Assembly: GCF_013179805.1 (NCBI RefSeq)
Contig: NZ_SRRZ01000012.1
Location: 21,469-85,468 of the forward strand
DNA length: 64,000 bases
Direction: 5' to 3'
Source of the DNA: Microcoleus asticus IPMA8
GTDB taxonomy: Bacteria; Cyanobacteriota; Cyanobacteriia; Cyanobacteriales; Microcoleaceae
The translations under genes were made by a program, and so were the position numbers. Positions 16,921 through 25,625 of the stretch are shown here, piece by piece; position 1 is the stretch's first letter, and every line of letters starts with the position of its first letter. The notes under the pieces were generated by a model. The model had not been told where the DNA came from. It saw nothing but the letters and a program-made list of their open reading frames with translations, and did not search any database.

Positions 16921-17589
16921 CTAAACTTGCAAAGTCTCTCCATAACTTTCACTGTAATAAACTTGAGTCACCTCAAAACGCCCGCCGTATTGTTTCAAAG
17001 GTTCTGCTGCATAACCAAGCGGCAGCAAACAGCAAACATCTACTTCTTCGGGAATTTGAAAGGCTTCTTTCACCTTAGCGCCGACAAAACCTTCCATCGG
17101 ACAACTGTCTACCCCAAAGCTTTTAGCTGCAATCATTAAGTGAGCTACTGCGAGCATTGTATGCCTGTTTGTCCAAGTTTCTAGGGACTCGAAGCAGGGA
17201 CGGTTCTCGAACAATTGCGGGATTGCTTGTCGCATATAACCTGCTAAATTGTCATTCATTGCGCCTGCAGCTTTGCCCAATTCGATGACAGCTTCGGTGT
17301 TTTCGGGTTCACCGGCGCGCCGATCGCCACAACAGATTAATACTACTGGGGCTTCTACCACTTGGCGCTGATCGAAAGCGCAAGCTTTTAATTTTTCTTT
17401 GCTGGCTGGGTCTTGAAGTACAATAAACCGCCAAGGCTGCAAGTTGTAACCGGAGGGCGATCGCACTCCCAACCGCAAAATCTCTGCCAATATTGCTGGG
17501 GGAATCGGATCGGGTTTGAAACTGCGCGCGGCCCGTCGGCTTTCGATCGCCGTTTTAACATTAATTGAAGGTTGGATTTCAATTGTCAT
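16921..17589 (-). CDS. nitroreductase-family flavoprotein
   Basis: A 222-residue FMN-dependent nitroreductase. The family features are SRRAARSFKPDPIPPAIL at the start (Arg residues contact the FMN phosphate), SGYNLQPWRFIVLQ, the central hydrophobic LMIAAKSFGVDSCPMEGF and the GYA end strand. The ATG at 17589 is preferred because the codons in front of it come from a repeat array (TTACCAA heptads), which abuts this ATG. The physiological substrate in this family is rarely known; quinones, nitroaromatics and flavins are reduced with NAD(P)H. The GntR-type regulator gene lies upstream on the same strand. Confidence 0.88.
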   Translation of the reverse strand: MTIEIQPSINVKTAIESRRAARSFKPDPIPPAILAEILRLGVRSPSGYNLQPWRFIVLQDPASKEKLKACAFDQRQVVEAPVVLICCGDRRAGEPENTEAVIELGKAAGAMNDNLAGYMRQAIPQLFENRPCFESLETWTNRHTMLAVAHLMIAAKSFGVDSCPMEGFVGAKVKEAFQIPEEVDVCCLLPLGYAAEPLKQYGGRFEVTQVYYSESYGETLQV

Positions 17590-17757
17590 GGATTGATTGG
17601 TAATTGGTAATTGGTAATTGGGCATTGGCCAAACAGGGCATTGGCCAAACAGGGCATTGGGATTGGGGCATTGGGCATTGGGATTGGTAACTTAAAAAAG
17701 TTGAATTGTTTTTCTTCCTTCTTCCTTCTTCCCTCTTCCTTCTTCCTTCTTCCTTCG
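17590..17757. repeat. heptad arrays (TTACCAA/CAATGCC and CTTCCTT)
   Basis: The gap between the nitroreductase and the regulator gene is made almost wholly of ATTGGTA-type and GGGCATT-type repeats (17597-17690) and a CTTCCTT array (17711-17757). The second array runs up to the regulator's stop codon. Confidence 0.75.
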
Positions 17758-18744
17758 TCATCCCAAGCCCAACTCGCGCTTGAGCAAATTAATGGACTTA
17801 GAGCCGATGTAATTTTCGGAGCATATCAGTTGCGGGGGACGAATAATATCTTCTCTAGCGGCATTGATGGCAGCTTTTACTGTAGCAAAACTCGGTTGGT
17901 CGCAAAAAATTGTTCTGGCCGATCGCACGATCGAGTTAATCTTGTACTCGTCTGACACCAAAGCCGTCATCACCAGTAAATCCTCTCCCCGGATGCTGTG
18001 GATGATGACTTCGGTCGATCGCAGCATTCCCGGACTCAGGCTGACGAGCCCTAAATAACTGTCTTTAGGCAAACCCCCCACTAACTGGATTTCCTGGCTG
18101 TAGTCGTAGATGTCTACGGGAATAACTCGCACCGAACGCGGTGCCGAAATCGATTCTGCTTCTCCGATAAAATATCGACTCGTGATCACAGTTCCCGAAG
18201 AGATTTGATCCAAAAAAGTACCTAGCTGTTCCATCGGCACTAACTGTATGGGAATGCGGAGAGCTTGTTCGAGTTCTTTCGCCATCAGCTCGCCCACGCC
18301 GATGTCTTCTGTGGGGGCTGTGACGACCACTCGGGCGCTGCACCTGAGCCGCCAGTCAATTTCGGCCAAAAATAATTCCCTCGCTTGGTTGAGCGTACAG
18401 CCCTGTTCCAGCAGTTGATCGATACTTCCTTGCACTATTTTGTTGGCAAGGGGATATTCTTCGAGGATCGGAGATTTGAGTTTGTTGCCTACAACTTCGT
18501 TGCCTTGAGCGCGGACGTAAATGCCCGATCCTGCTTGGGCTTCTACGAGTCCGGTATTTTCGAGCTGGCGGTATACTTTGCTGATGGTGTTGCGGTGCAA
18601 ACCCGTCTGCATGGCTAGCTGTCTGGTGCTGGGCAAGCGGTGTCCGGGCGGAAATTGTCGCGAGGCGATCGCAAACCTGATTTGATTGAATAGTTGGGTG
18701 GATGCTGGAATATCGCTATCGGTTTGAATATGAAATTGAACCAT
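17758..18744 (-). CDS. GntR-family transcriptional regulator
   Basis: A 328-residue regulator. Residues 1-75 form the winged helix of the GntR family: IPASTQLFNQIRFAIASRQF, then PPGHRLPSTRQLAMQTGLHR with NTISKVYRQLENTGLV as recognition helix and wing. The remaining 250 residues form an effector domain without the aminotransferase-like signature of the MocR subfamily and without a classic FadR domain; I do not recognise it. The ATG at 18744 is chosen because the winged helix begins just after it; the in-frame extension to 18870 contains no conserved residues. It lies upstream of the nitroreductase gene on the same strand, a possible target. Confidence 0.85.
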   Translation of the reverse strand: MVQFHIQTDSDIPASTQLFNQIRFAIASRQFPPGHRLPSTRQLAMQTGLHRNTISKVYRQLENTGLVEAQAGSGIYVRAQGNEVVGNKLKSPILEEYPLANKIVQGSIDQLLEQGCTLNQARELFLAEIDWRLRCSARVVVTAPTEDIGVGELMAKELEQALRIPIQLVPMEQLGTFLDQISSGTVITSRYFIGEAESISAPRSVRVIPVDIYDYSQEIQLVGGLPKDSYLGLVSLSPGMLRSTEVIIHSIRGEDLLVMTALVSDEYKINSIVRSARTIFCDQPSFATVKAAINAAREDIIRPPQLICSENYIGSKSINLLKRELGLG

Positions 18745-18959
18745 TATTAAAGGCTCCGACGACTTCAACTTAGTATTTTTATAACGTCGAGTACCGCGCC
18801 TAGGATTGCTCGGATATCTCTGTCTATAGCATAATCTTATTTGGTGGATCTGCAGCAGCCGTTCTGCCACAGGAAGATCGCGCCGAAGAGGCGATTAATC
18901 GCAGCCTCCGGAGTTTCTCTCAACGATCGGGTACTTTCAACTCTGAGTTTTATTTACTC

Positions 18960-20639
18960 TCAAATTTTGAGATCGCTTGCTGTTTTTCGGCCCGTCAGCC
19001 AATAAGTCCGCATTTCCCCTTGACCTTTAATCTCGATCTCGCCGCGATCTTCAAATTCATATTTATCCTGCAGCAACTCATAAGTATAGTGGCTGACTTG
19101 AATGCGACCTGTTATGCCGTGAGATTCCATGCGGCTGGCTGTATTCACGGCATTTCCCCACAAATCGTAAATGAATTTTTTAGTGCCGATTACGCCCGCT
19201 ACCACCGGGCCGCTATTAATCCCGATGCGGAGGTCAAATTTCGCGTCTAGCTTCACATTTAATTCCTTAATTGCCGCTAGCATATCCAGCGCCATTTCGG
19301 CGATCGCTTCTGCGTGGTCTGGGCGTTCAATGGGAATACCGCCTGCTACCATGTAAGCGTCCCCGATCGTCTTGATTTTTTCTAAGCCGTGCTTCTCGCT
19401 GAGTTGGTCAAAAGCTGAGAAAATTTCATTCAGTAAGTACACTAATTTAGTTGCGGACATGGTGGTAGAAATTTGGGTAAAATTCACCAAGTCAGCAAAA
19501 AGAATTGTTGCTTTTTCAAACTTATCTGCAATCAACCCCGGTTGGTACTTCAACCTGTCGGCGATCGGTTCTGGCAAAATATTTAGCAGTAAACTTTCAG
19601 TTTTTTTCTGTTCTTTCCTGAGTGCTGATTCCATCCGCTTGCGCTTGGTTATGTCGTGAAAAAACACTGAAATGCCGTCATGAGAAGGAAAAGCCCGGAC
19701 TTCCACCCATACTTTTAAGGGACGATAATATTGTTCAAAAGCCACTCCAACTTGTTTTGCTACAGCTCCATGATACTCTTCATAAACATCCGAATTCACT
19801 AATTCTGGAAACTCTTCCCAAAAATTTTTACCATAAAGTTCTTCCGGCGATCGCTGTAGAAATTGCGCTGCTTTGTAATTGACGTAAGTAAATCGCCACT
19901 GGAGGTCGAAAGCAAAAAAAGCATCGCTCATCCCTTCCAAAAAATTGACAATTTGCTCGTCAGTTGAACGGAGTTTTGCTTCAACTTGTTTCTGCCGAAC
20001 CTGTGCGCGCTTTAATTTAGTCAGATTAATTCGCAACTCCATTTGGGTAATAACTTGCCGCCCTAAAGTCCGCAGCGCTTCTAGCTGTTCTGGAGTGAGT
20101 TTGCGAGGAACTGTATCTATCGCGCACAAAGTGCCGATCGGGAAACCGTCAGCAGTTACTAGCGGGGTTCCAGCATAAAATCGAATATTGGGTTCGGAAG
20201 TTACTAGCGGATTGCCGGCAAAGCGATCGTCTTCTAGAGCATTCGGTACAACTAGCAATTCGTTGGGATTTAAAATAGCGTGGGCGCAAAAAGCTAACTC
20301 TCTCGGAGTTTCTGGCGCTTCCAGACCGACTTTTGATTTAAACCACTGTCGGTTAGAATCTATTAAGCTGACTAAAGCAATAGGAGTGCCGCAAATATAA
20401 GAGGCTAAAGCTGTTAGGTCATCAAAAGCTGCTTCGGCATCTGTATCGAGAATGTGGTAGCGGTAAAGTGCTTCTAGCCTCTCTTCTTCGTTGCTGGGCA
20501 AAGGTGCAGCTTGCATCGGCGGTGGCGAGGATACACGTTTCTGAAAAATGCGCGCAAGTCTCTGTGCTGCGAATTTTTGGACTTGCGCGGCAAGTTTTTC
20601 AACGAGCACCAAAAGACCTATTTGCCAAGCTTTATTCAT
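18960..20639 (-). CDS. GAF-PAS-class III adenylate cyclase
   Basis: A 559-residue soluble sensor cyclase. An N-terminal helical leader is followed by a GAF domain (about residues 50-205, from LYRYHILDTDAEAAFDDLTA to LRTLGRQVI), a PAS domain (about 225-335, FEGMSDAFFAFDLQWRFTYV) and a class III cyclase domain (about 365-540). In the cyclase both metal aspartates are present (ILFADLVNFT and IGDAYMVAGG). The base-selecting residues are Lys in EKIKTIGDAYM and Asp in DLWGNAVNTASRM, which specify ATP rather than GTP. It therefore should make cAMP in response to a ligand or redox signal bound by the GAF/PAS modules. No receiver or kinase domain is present. Confidence 0.88.
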   Translation of the reverse strand: MNKAWQIGLLVLVEKLAAQVQKFAAQRLARIFQKRVSSPPPMQAAPLPSNEEERLEALYRYHILDTDAEAAFDDLTALASYICGTPIALVSLIDSNRQWFKSKVGLEAPETPRELAFCAHAILNPNELLVVPNALEDDRFAGNPLVTSEPNIRFYAGTPLVTADGFPIGTLCAIDTVPRKLTPEQLEALRTLGRQVITQMELRINLTKLKRAQVRQKQVEAKLRSTDEQIVNFLEGMSDAFFAFDLQWRFTYVNYKAAQFLQRSPEELYGKNFWEEFPELVNSDVYEEYHGAVAKQVGVAFEQYYRPLKVWVEVRAFPSHDGISVFFHDITKRKRMESALRKEQKKTESLLLNILPEPIADRLKYQPGLIADKFEKATILFADLVNFTQISTTMSATKLVYLLNEIFSAFDQLSEKHGLEKIKTIGDAYMVAGGIPIERPDHAEAIAEMALDMLAAIKELNVKLDAKFDLRIGINSGPVVAGVIGTKKFIYDLWGNAVNTASRMESHGITGRIQVSHYTYELLQDKYEFEDRGEIEIKGQGEMRTYWLTGRKTASDLKI

Positions 20640-20701
20640 CTTTATTTATCTTTTTTCATACCCGATCGAACTGAGGGCGATCGATCTAATTCAATCGATA
20701 C

Positions 20702-22090
20702 TTATGCACTTACCGCAACTAACTCCTCAATCTCCAGAGCTTTTGTCGGCAATTTCCCTGTCAATACTTCTCTACCCTCTTCGCTGACAAGTATATCATC
20801 TTCTATGCGTATTCCCCGCACATCTGCAAATTTTTCCAACTCCTCCCACTTAACAAAATCTTTATATTTGACACGATTTTCAGAGTCATTCAAAATTGCC
20901 GGAACTTGATAAAATCCCGGTTCGATCGATACCAGCATTCCCGGACGCAAAACTCGATTCAGCCGCAAAAATCCCAACCCAAACCGACTGCTTCTAGTTC
21001 TTCCTTCTTCATAGCCAGCCAAATCTCCTAAATCTTCCATATCGTGAACATCCAAACCGATTAAATGTCCGATACCGTGGACAAAAAACAGCGCGTGAGC
21101 GTCCATTTCTACCAAATCTTCAACATTCCCCCGCAAAATGCCCAAATCAACCAATCCTTCCGCCATAATTCGAGCAGCTAACAGGTGAATGTCTTGATAT
21201 TCCATGCCCGGACTAATTTTATCGATACAAGCATCGTGCGCTGCCAAAACTACATCATAAATCGCTCTTTGAGTCGGAGAAAACTTGCCAGAAACTGGCC
21301 AAGTGCGAGTCACATCAGCCGCCCATCCCGTTGATGTTTCCGCACCGACATCTGCTAACAGCAAATCTCCTGTTTGTAGGGGATTGTGATAATGTTCGCT
21401 GTGCAGGACTTCCCCATGCACAGTCACGATACTGGGATAAGCATAGGTCATATTTTTGGAGATGATGACACTTTCCATTGCAGCGCGCACCCCTGCTTCA
21501 ATTTGAGCATTTCGAGTGACCGCCATTCCCGCTTTGTGAGCTTCTACGGTGACAGCCGCAGCTTGACGCAATTCGGCCAAACTGGCTGTATCGTGGCTCA
21601 GGCGCAGAGATACGATCGCCTGAGTTAATTCTAGGTCGATTCCGGTTGGGGATTTGGGCGGTGCCAGAGGGCGATCGAGAATTTGAGACTGTTGCAACTG
21701 AGTCAAAGAATCCTGAACGGCGATAGTTGCTGCATTTGTCGAACGCGCTTTCAATTCGGCCATTGGGAAAGCAGCATCAGCCCCAATTAGTTCGGCAATT
21801 TCTGCTCTTTTAGGCATCTCTCCGTGCCAAAGAGTGCTGCTAGCAGGTGCGTCATCTAAGAACAGTTCTAATTTGCCAGATTCTAAGCGAATGGCAGCAT
21901 TTTCTAAGGGCAAACCAGCAAAATATAGGAAGTGACTGCTGGCGCGAAAGGGATAAGTAAGTGCCGGATAATTGCGAGGAATGCTGCAACCAGACCAGAG
22001 AATTGTAGGAAAATCAATTAAACTGGCTAGTTTTTGCCGCCGTTCGTGTAAACTATTTGCTAAAAACTTATCACTTTTTGTAATTCTCAT
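20702..22090 (-). CDS. pepP: Xaa-Pro aminopeptidase (PepP/M24 family)
   Basis: A 462-residue member of metallopeptidase family M24B. The N-terminal domain (SLHERRQKLASLID to about residue 165) is the regulatory creatinase-like fold. The C-terminal pita-bread domain holds the five dimanganese ligands: the two Asp in LLADVGAETSTGWAADVTRT, His in FFVHGIGHLIGLDVHD, Glu in SIEPGFYQVP and Glu in RGIRIEDDIL. It removes N-terminal residues preceding proline from peptides in the cytoplasm. The ATG at 22090 gives the usual family length. A broken gene for a small membrane protein lies directly upstream on the same strand. Confidence 0.9.
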   Translation of the reverse strand: MRITKSDKFLANSLHERRQKLASLIDFPTILWSGCSIPRNYPALTYPFRASSHFLYFAGLPLENAAIRLESGKLELFLDDAPASSTLWHGEMPKRAEIAELIGADAAFPMAELKARSTNAATIAVQDSLTQLQQSQILDRPLAPPKSPTGIDLELTQAIVSLRLSHDTASLAELRQAAAVTVEAHKAGMAVTRNAQIEAGVRAAMESVIISKNMTYAYPSIVTVHGEVLHSEHYHNPLQTGDLLLADVGAETSTGWAADVTRTWPVSGKFSPTQRAIYDVVLAAHDACIDKISPGMEYQDIHLLAARIMAEGLVDLGILRGNVEDLVEMDAHALFFVHGIGHLIGLDVHDMEDLGDLAGYEEGRTRSSRFGLGFLRLNRVLRPGMLVSIEPGFYQVPAILNDSENRVKYKDFVKWEELEKFADVRGIRIEDDILVSEEGREVLTGKLPTKALEIEELVAVSA

Positions 22091-22103
22091 GGGTAAAAAC
22101 CAA

Positions 22104-22422
22104 TTATTTTGAGTTTGGTTTGCAGTAAGCCGGGAGTTTTTTTGTTTTCTGCCTTAAAGCACTAAAGTCCTGACTGCCAAGTTTGCCGTCATTTTTGGAA
22201 AAAGTTTCGTCTTTATCTTCTTCCTTGCTATCATCTGTTTGGCGGTTTTTTCGATCGTATTTGTCGTGTTCGTCTGCATGATTTTGTTCATCAGTAATAA
22301 CACTGTCAGACTGCTAGGACAAAAAAGCTGGAAGTGCGACTCCGCCGACAATTAGCATCGTCGGTGGCAATACCCGCAATCAGCCAAATTTGTTTGTCGG
22401 GTGTTTGTTGATTTTGTGACAT
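22104..22422 (-). pseudogene. broken gene for a small single-pass membrane protein
   Basis: From ATG at 22422, just after an HIP1 site, the frame reads MSQNQQTPDKQIWLIAGIAT. After one surplus base near 22360 it continues in the next frame as TMLIVGGVALPAFLS, which completes a perfect transmembrane helix, then an in-frame TAG. The same frame runs on past the TAG as a hydrophilic, charged tail of about 65 residues (SDSVITDEQNHADEHDKYD, then KEEDKDETFSKNDGKLG), ending in TAA at 22104. One frameshift and one nonsense codon therefore interrupt an otherwise coherent gene of about 105 codons. Family unknown. A sequencing error would explain the frameshift but not the TAG. Confidence 0.65.
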
Positions 22423-22492
22423 GAGCGATCGCATCTATTGACTATTTTATATTTTAGACTTTAAAGTATAAGTAAAATGTACATAAAAAAAC

Positions 22493-22936
22493 ATGAAAAC
22501 TGTTCACAAAGCTCCTCAAACTTCCTTGCAACTACGCGACTGGCCGATCGCACACTTACCGGGATTGAGCAAGGAAAACCAGTCTCAACTGGAAGAGTGC
22601 AGCATCACCACAACCGAACAACTAATTCGCATGACGAAAACGCAGGCTGCGAAAGTGTTGCTAGCGCATCAATTACAGATTAACATTCAATATGTTAATA
22701 AATGGGTAGCGATGGCAAATTTGGCTCGAATTCCGAGTGTAGGGTGTCAGTATTGCGGGCTGTTACTTCACGCCGGAGTTGCTTCTCCGGCTCAATTGGC
22801 TCAAATGCCCGTGGAGAGATTGCACCAACAAATTTTAAGGCTGCACGTAGCGACAATGCAGCGCAATGACTTAACTCCTTCAGTCGATCGCGTGCAAAAA
22901 TGGGTTCAACAAGCTAGATTAGTCAGCAGTCAGTAG
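22493..22936 (+). CDS. DUF4332 helix-hairpin-helix protein
   Basis: A 147-residue protein with two helix-hairpin-helix-like units: LPGLSKENQSQLEECSITTT followed by EQLIRMT, and IPSVGCQYCGLLLHAGVASP followed by AQLAQMP. This arrangement matches the DUF4332 family, related to the DNA-binding HhH motifs of DNA polymerase X and RadA-like proteins. It has no catalytic signature, so it may bind DNA or act as an adaptor. The upstream 70 bases are AT-rich; no neighbour on the same strand indicates its job. Confidence 0.75.
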   Translation: MKTVHKAPQTSLQLRDWPIAHLPGLSKENQSQLEECSITTTEQLIRMTKTQAAKVLLAHQLQINIQYVNKWVAMANLARIPSVGCQYCGLLLHAGVASPAQLAQMPVERLHQQILRLHVATMQRNDLTPSVDRVQKWVQQARLVSSQ

Positions 22937-22939
22937 TCA

Positions 22940-23010
22940 GTTATTAGTTGTCAGTTGTCAGTTGGTATTAGCCAACAGTCAACAGTCAACAATCAACAGT
23001 CAACAATCAT
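22940..23010 (+). repeat. AACAGTC/AACAATC heptad array
   Basis: Tandem GTCAGTT and then AACAGTC/AACAATC units fill the gap and end four bases before the next ATG. Confidence 0.75.
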
Positions 23011-23014
23011 TATT

Positions 23015-23374
23015 ATGTCAATTCAAGTTTACGGAATCCCGAACTGCGGAACCTGCAAAAAAGCTTTCCAGTGGCTCCAAGATAGCGCTGTTACTTACGA
23101 GTTCATTAACACAAAAGAACAGCCGCCGACTCGCGAAACAATTCAAAGCTGGGTAGCTGCTTTGGGTTTTAAACCTATGCGAAATACTTCCGGTCAATCT
23201 TATCGCGCTTTGGGCGATGACAAAAATAATTGGACTAGCGAACAGTGGGTAGAGGCTTTTGCAAAGGATGCGATGCTGCTGAAACGTCCTCTTTTCGTTA
23301 AAGATGGAACTGCTGTTTTAGTAGGTTTCAAAGAAGACGCCATTAGAGAAAAATTGGGGTTTTCAACAAGCTGA
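23015..23374 (+). CDS. Spx/MgsR/ArsC-like thioredoxin-fold protein
   Basis: A 119-residue protein of the ArsC/Spx family: QVYGIPNCGTCKKAFQWL holds a CxxC pair at the N-terminus of the thioredoxin-like fold, then NTKEQPPTRETIQSW, and the end strand LVKDGTAVLVGFKEDAIREK with the cis-Pro segment KRPLFVKDG. Members either reduce arsenate or, in Spx and MgsR, act as redox-sensitive regulators; the short form without an RxxR arsenate set is closer to the latter. The ATG at 23015 is chosen because codons in front of it are repeat DNA. An upstream in-frame ATG at 22955 would add repeat-encoded residues only. Confidence 0.82.
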   Translation: MSIQVYGIPNCGTCKKAFQWLQDSAVTYEFINTKEQPPTRETIQSWVAALGFKPMRNTSGQSYRALGDDKNNWTSEQWVEAFAKDAMLLKRPLFVKDGTAVLVGFKEDAIREKLGFSTS

Positions 23375-23376
23375 GT

Positions 23377-23805
23377 TTAGCCTATTGTTCGCCGCAAAAA
23401 CTTAAGTTCGCCCACATCATCTGAGAAACCCCAACGCTGGTAAAACGGCATCATGTTCGGCAAACAATTAAGATAAAAATGCTCGACAGCTTGCAGTTCA
23501 GGATGACTTAAAACAGCATCCATCAACTTCGCACCCAGTCCCATCTTTCTGTGTGTCGGCTTGATAATGAGATCAAAAATCATGGCTCTGTATACGAAAT
23601 CGGTAATGACGCGGCTAATGCCAATTAGTCGATCGCTATCATCGACAAAACCAATGATAACATCAGTCGCAGCCAGCATTTTCACAACATCCTGCCGCGT
23701 CCGCTTGTCGCTCCAAAACTCGTTTTTGTATAAATCCATCAAGTCGGAAACCTGGCTTTCGGTCAAAATTTCGACAATTCGGTACTTATCGATTTTATCG
23801 GTCAT
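23377..23805 (-). CDS. GNAT-family N-acetyltransferase
   Basis: A 142-residue GNAT acetyltransferase. The core is visible as RVITDFVYRAMIFDLIIKPT (strand 4), RKMGLGAKLMDAVL (the Q/RxxGxG/A acetyl-CoA phosphate loop), and HFYLNCLPNMMPFYQRWGF (strand 5 and the tyrosine region). Its substrate is unknown. It overlaps the start of the ABC exporter's 3' end by 11 bases on the same strand, so the two are probably translated from one message, with this gene downstream. Confidence 0.85.
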   Translation of the reverse strand: MTDKIDKYRIVEILTESQVSDLMDLYKNEFWSDKRTRQDVVKMLAATDVIIGFVDDSDRLIGISRVITDFVYRAMIFDLIIKPTHRKMGLGAKLMDAVLSHPELQAVEHFYLNCLPNMMPFYQRWGFSDDVGELKFLRRTIG

Positions 23806-25405
23806 ACTCTACTTTACCGTAATCTAGTTTAATTGCGCGATCGGCTAAATCAAAATAGCGGTCATCGTGACTAATCACAAACACCGTTTTCCCCCGCCGC
23901 TTCAACTCCGGTAGCAACTGCTTGTAAAAAATATCCCGGAAAAAAGGATCTTGATCCGAAGCCCATTCATCAAACAAATAAATCGGTCTATCCTCCAAAT
24001 ACGCCGTCAGCAAAGCCAGCCGCTTTCGCTGTCCCTGAGACAAAGCCGTAGTTGACAAAACTCCGTCTTTCACCTCAACTTTATTTTCCAAATGAAACTC
24101 TCGCAAATATTCAGCAGCCTGCTTGTCCAAATCGTGATTAGTCATCCCCAAAAGCCTTTCAAACAGATAGAAATCCGAATAAATCGCAGAAAAATGCTGC
24201 CTGTACCACTCTCGATTTTCCTCAGTAATCGGCTGGCCATCTAGTATAATTTTTCCAGATTCAGGAATATACAAACCAGTGATTAACTTAGCTAAAGTAG
24301 ACTTACCGCTGCCATTCCCGCCAATTATAAACACCAATTGACCGGGATGAAACTTCAAATTAAGCTCGCCCAAACTAAAATTGCTGTCTTCTTTTTCTCC
24401 CGGATAGCTGTGAATTACTCGATTTAACTCCAGCGTCTCCCACTGAGCCGTGTCAGGCAGTTTAACCGTTGAAGTTATCTCAGCTTGACTCGCCAAAGCC
24501 AATCCCATTCTCTCTATCTTTTCCACAGAAGTATTAGCACGAAAAAGCGCCGGCAACCTTTGCAAAATATTGTTAAACGGAGACATCAAATAGGTACTTG
24601 TCAGAATGTAAGCTGACAAAACCGGAGTAGAAACCGGCACAAATTTGGGTAAGACAAATAACAACAAACCCATCAGCATAAAAAACAGCAACTGCCCAAC
24701 TCCCATCGCAACTGCACCAGTATTCAAAGCAGTCACGTTATAATTGCGGGAAGCATCAGCACTCCCCTGCAATTCTTCCGTAAAAAACTCTTGGCGCCGC
24801 AAGGAATGCAGTTTTAGTTCCTTAATTCCATCAGTAATACTGCGAAAATGCTTAAACAATATATCTTGTTCTTCTCTAGCTAAATCGAAGAATTTCCGCA
24901 TTTTATTGAGCAACAACTGCACCGTGCAAATCGTCAGCACCATAAAACAAAATACAACAACAAAAACTGTACCCGAAATCGTGCTTAAATAAGTTAAGCA
25001 GCCGATAACAACGGCGATATCAACACAGAGAAAAGGAATCAAAAATATAGTATTAGAAAGCGTTCCCACATCATCTGTGAGAGTTGCCAGCAAGCGGTTA
25101 GCGCCCAACTCTTCCAAATTCCGCAAAGGAGTAGACAAAATGCCACGGCTCAAACTCAGCCGCAGATTGTAAACAGCTTCTTGAGAAAGGTAGATTAACA
25201 AAAATTGCGAGATGACTCCGGCGACGAGAGCCAAAACTGCTAATCCGGCAAAATACCAGACTAAATTCTGATTTGAATTGTCGCTAATGGCGCGGTTGAT
25301 TAGAGCAATTAACATAGCGCTGCAACCGCCGCTGATTAAGCCTGTGAGTATGGCGATAGAAACATTTAACCAAGAAGCTTTTAACAGTAACCAAATTACA
25401 TTCAT
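23795..25405 (-). CDS. PvdE/SyrD-type peptide exporter ABC protein
   Basis: A 536-residue fused exporter with six membrane helices in residues 1-290 and an ATPase domain after about 330. Walker A is GGNGSGKSTL, the signature is LSQGQRKRLA rather than LSGGQ, Walker B is PIYLFDEWASDQDP and the switch His is in VFVISHDDRYF. The LSQGQ and DEWASDQDP variants are typical of the cyclic-peptide/siderophore exporter family (SyrD, PvdE, YojI). In that family the substrate is usually made by a nonribosomal peptide synthetase, but none lies in the window; a GNAT gene (11-base overlap) and a methyltransferase gene flank it. Substrate unknown. Confidence 0.85.
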   Translation of the reverse strand: MNVIWLLLKASWLNVSIAILTGLISGGCSAMLIALINRAISDNSNQNLVWYFAGLAVLALVAGVISQFLLIYLSQEAVYNLRLSLSRGILSTPLRNLEELGANRLLATLTDDVGTLSNTIFLIPFLCVDIAVVIGCLTYLSTISGTVFVVVFCFMVLTICTVQLLLNKMRKFFDLAREEQDILFKHFRSITDGIKELKLHSLRRQEFFTEELQGSADASRNYNVTALNTGAVAMGVGQLLFFMLMGLLLFVLPKFVPVSTPVLSAYILTSTYLMSPFNNILQRLPALFRANTSVEKIERMGLALASQAEITSTVKLPDTAQWETLELNRVIHSYPGEKEDSNFSLGELNLKFHPGQLVFIIGGNGSGKSTLAKLITGLYIPESGKIILDGQPITEENREWYRQHFSAIYSDFYLFERLLGMTNHDLDKQAAEYLREFHLENKVEVKDGVLSTTALSQGQRKRLALLTAYLEDRPIYLFDEWASDQDPFFRDIFYKQLLPELKRRGKTVFVISHDDRYFDLADRAIKLDYGKVEYDR

Positions 25406-25625
25406 AGAAGTTTATTTAGGTTGATTTTTGACGGTAGTCAGAGCTCGATCGCACCCTTACCTATTTTGCCAAATTTTTCCCGATTTAGGGGCAACCACGG
25501 GGGGATTGCCCATACAAAAAACTATATATGGACACTCTGCGTCCATGACTGTCTATTTGACCAATTTTTTCCAAAAATGTCCTCATCTTCTCTAAACATA
25601 GCGCGACAGATTAGGAACGAAAACT

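Noticed and set aside
22154..22351. Minus-strand frame of 65 codons after pepP
   Set aside because: It is the wrong frame across the broken small membrane protein gene, which reads better as described at 22104-22422.
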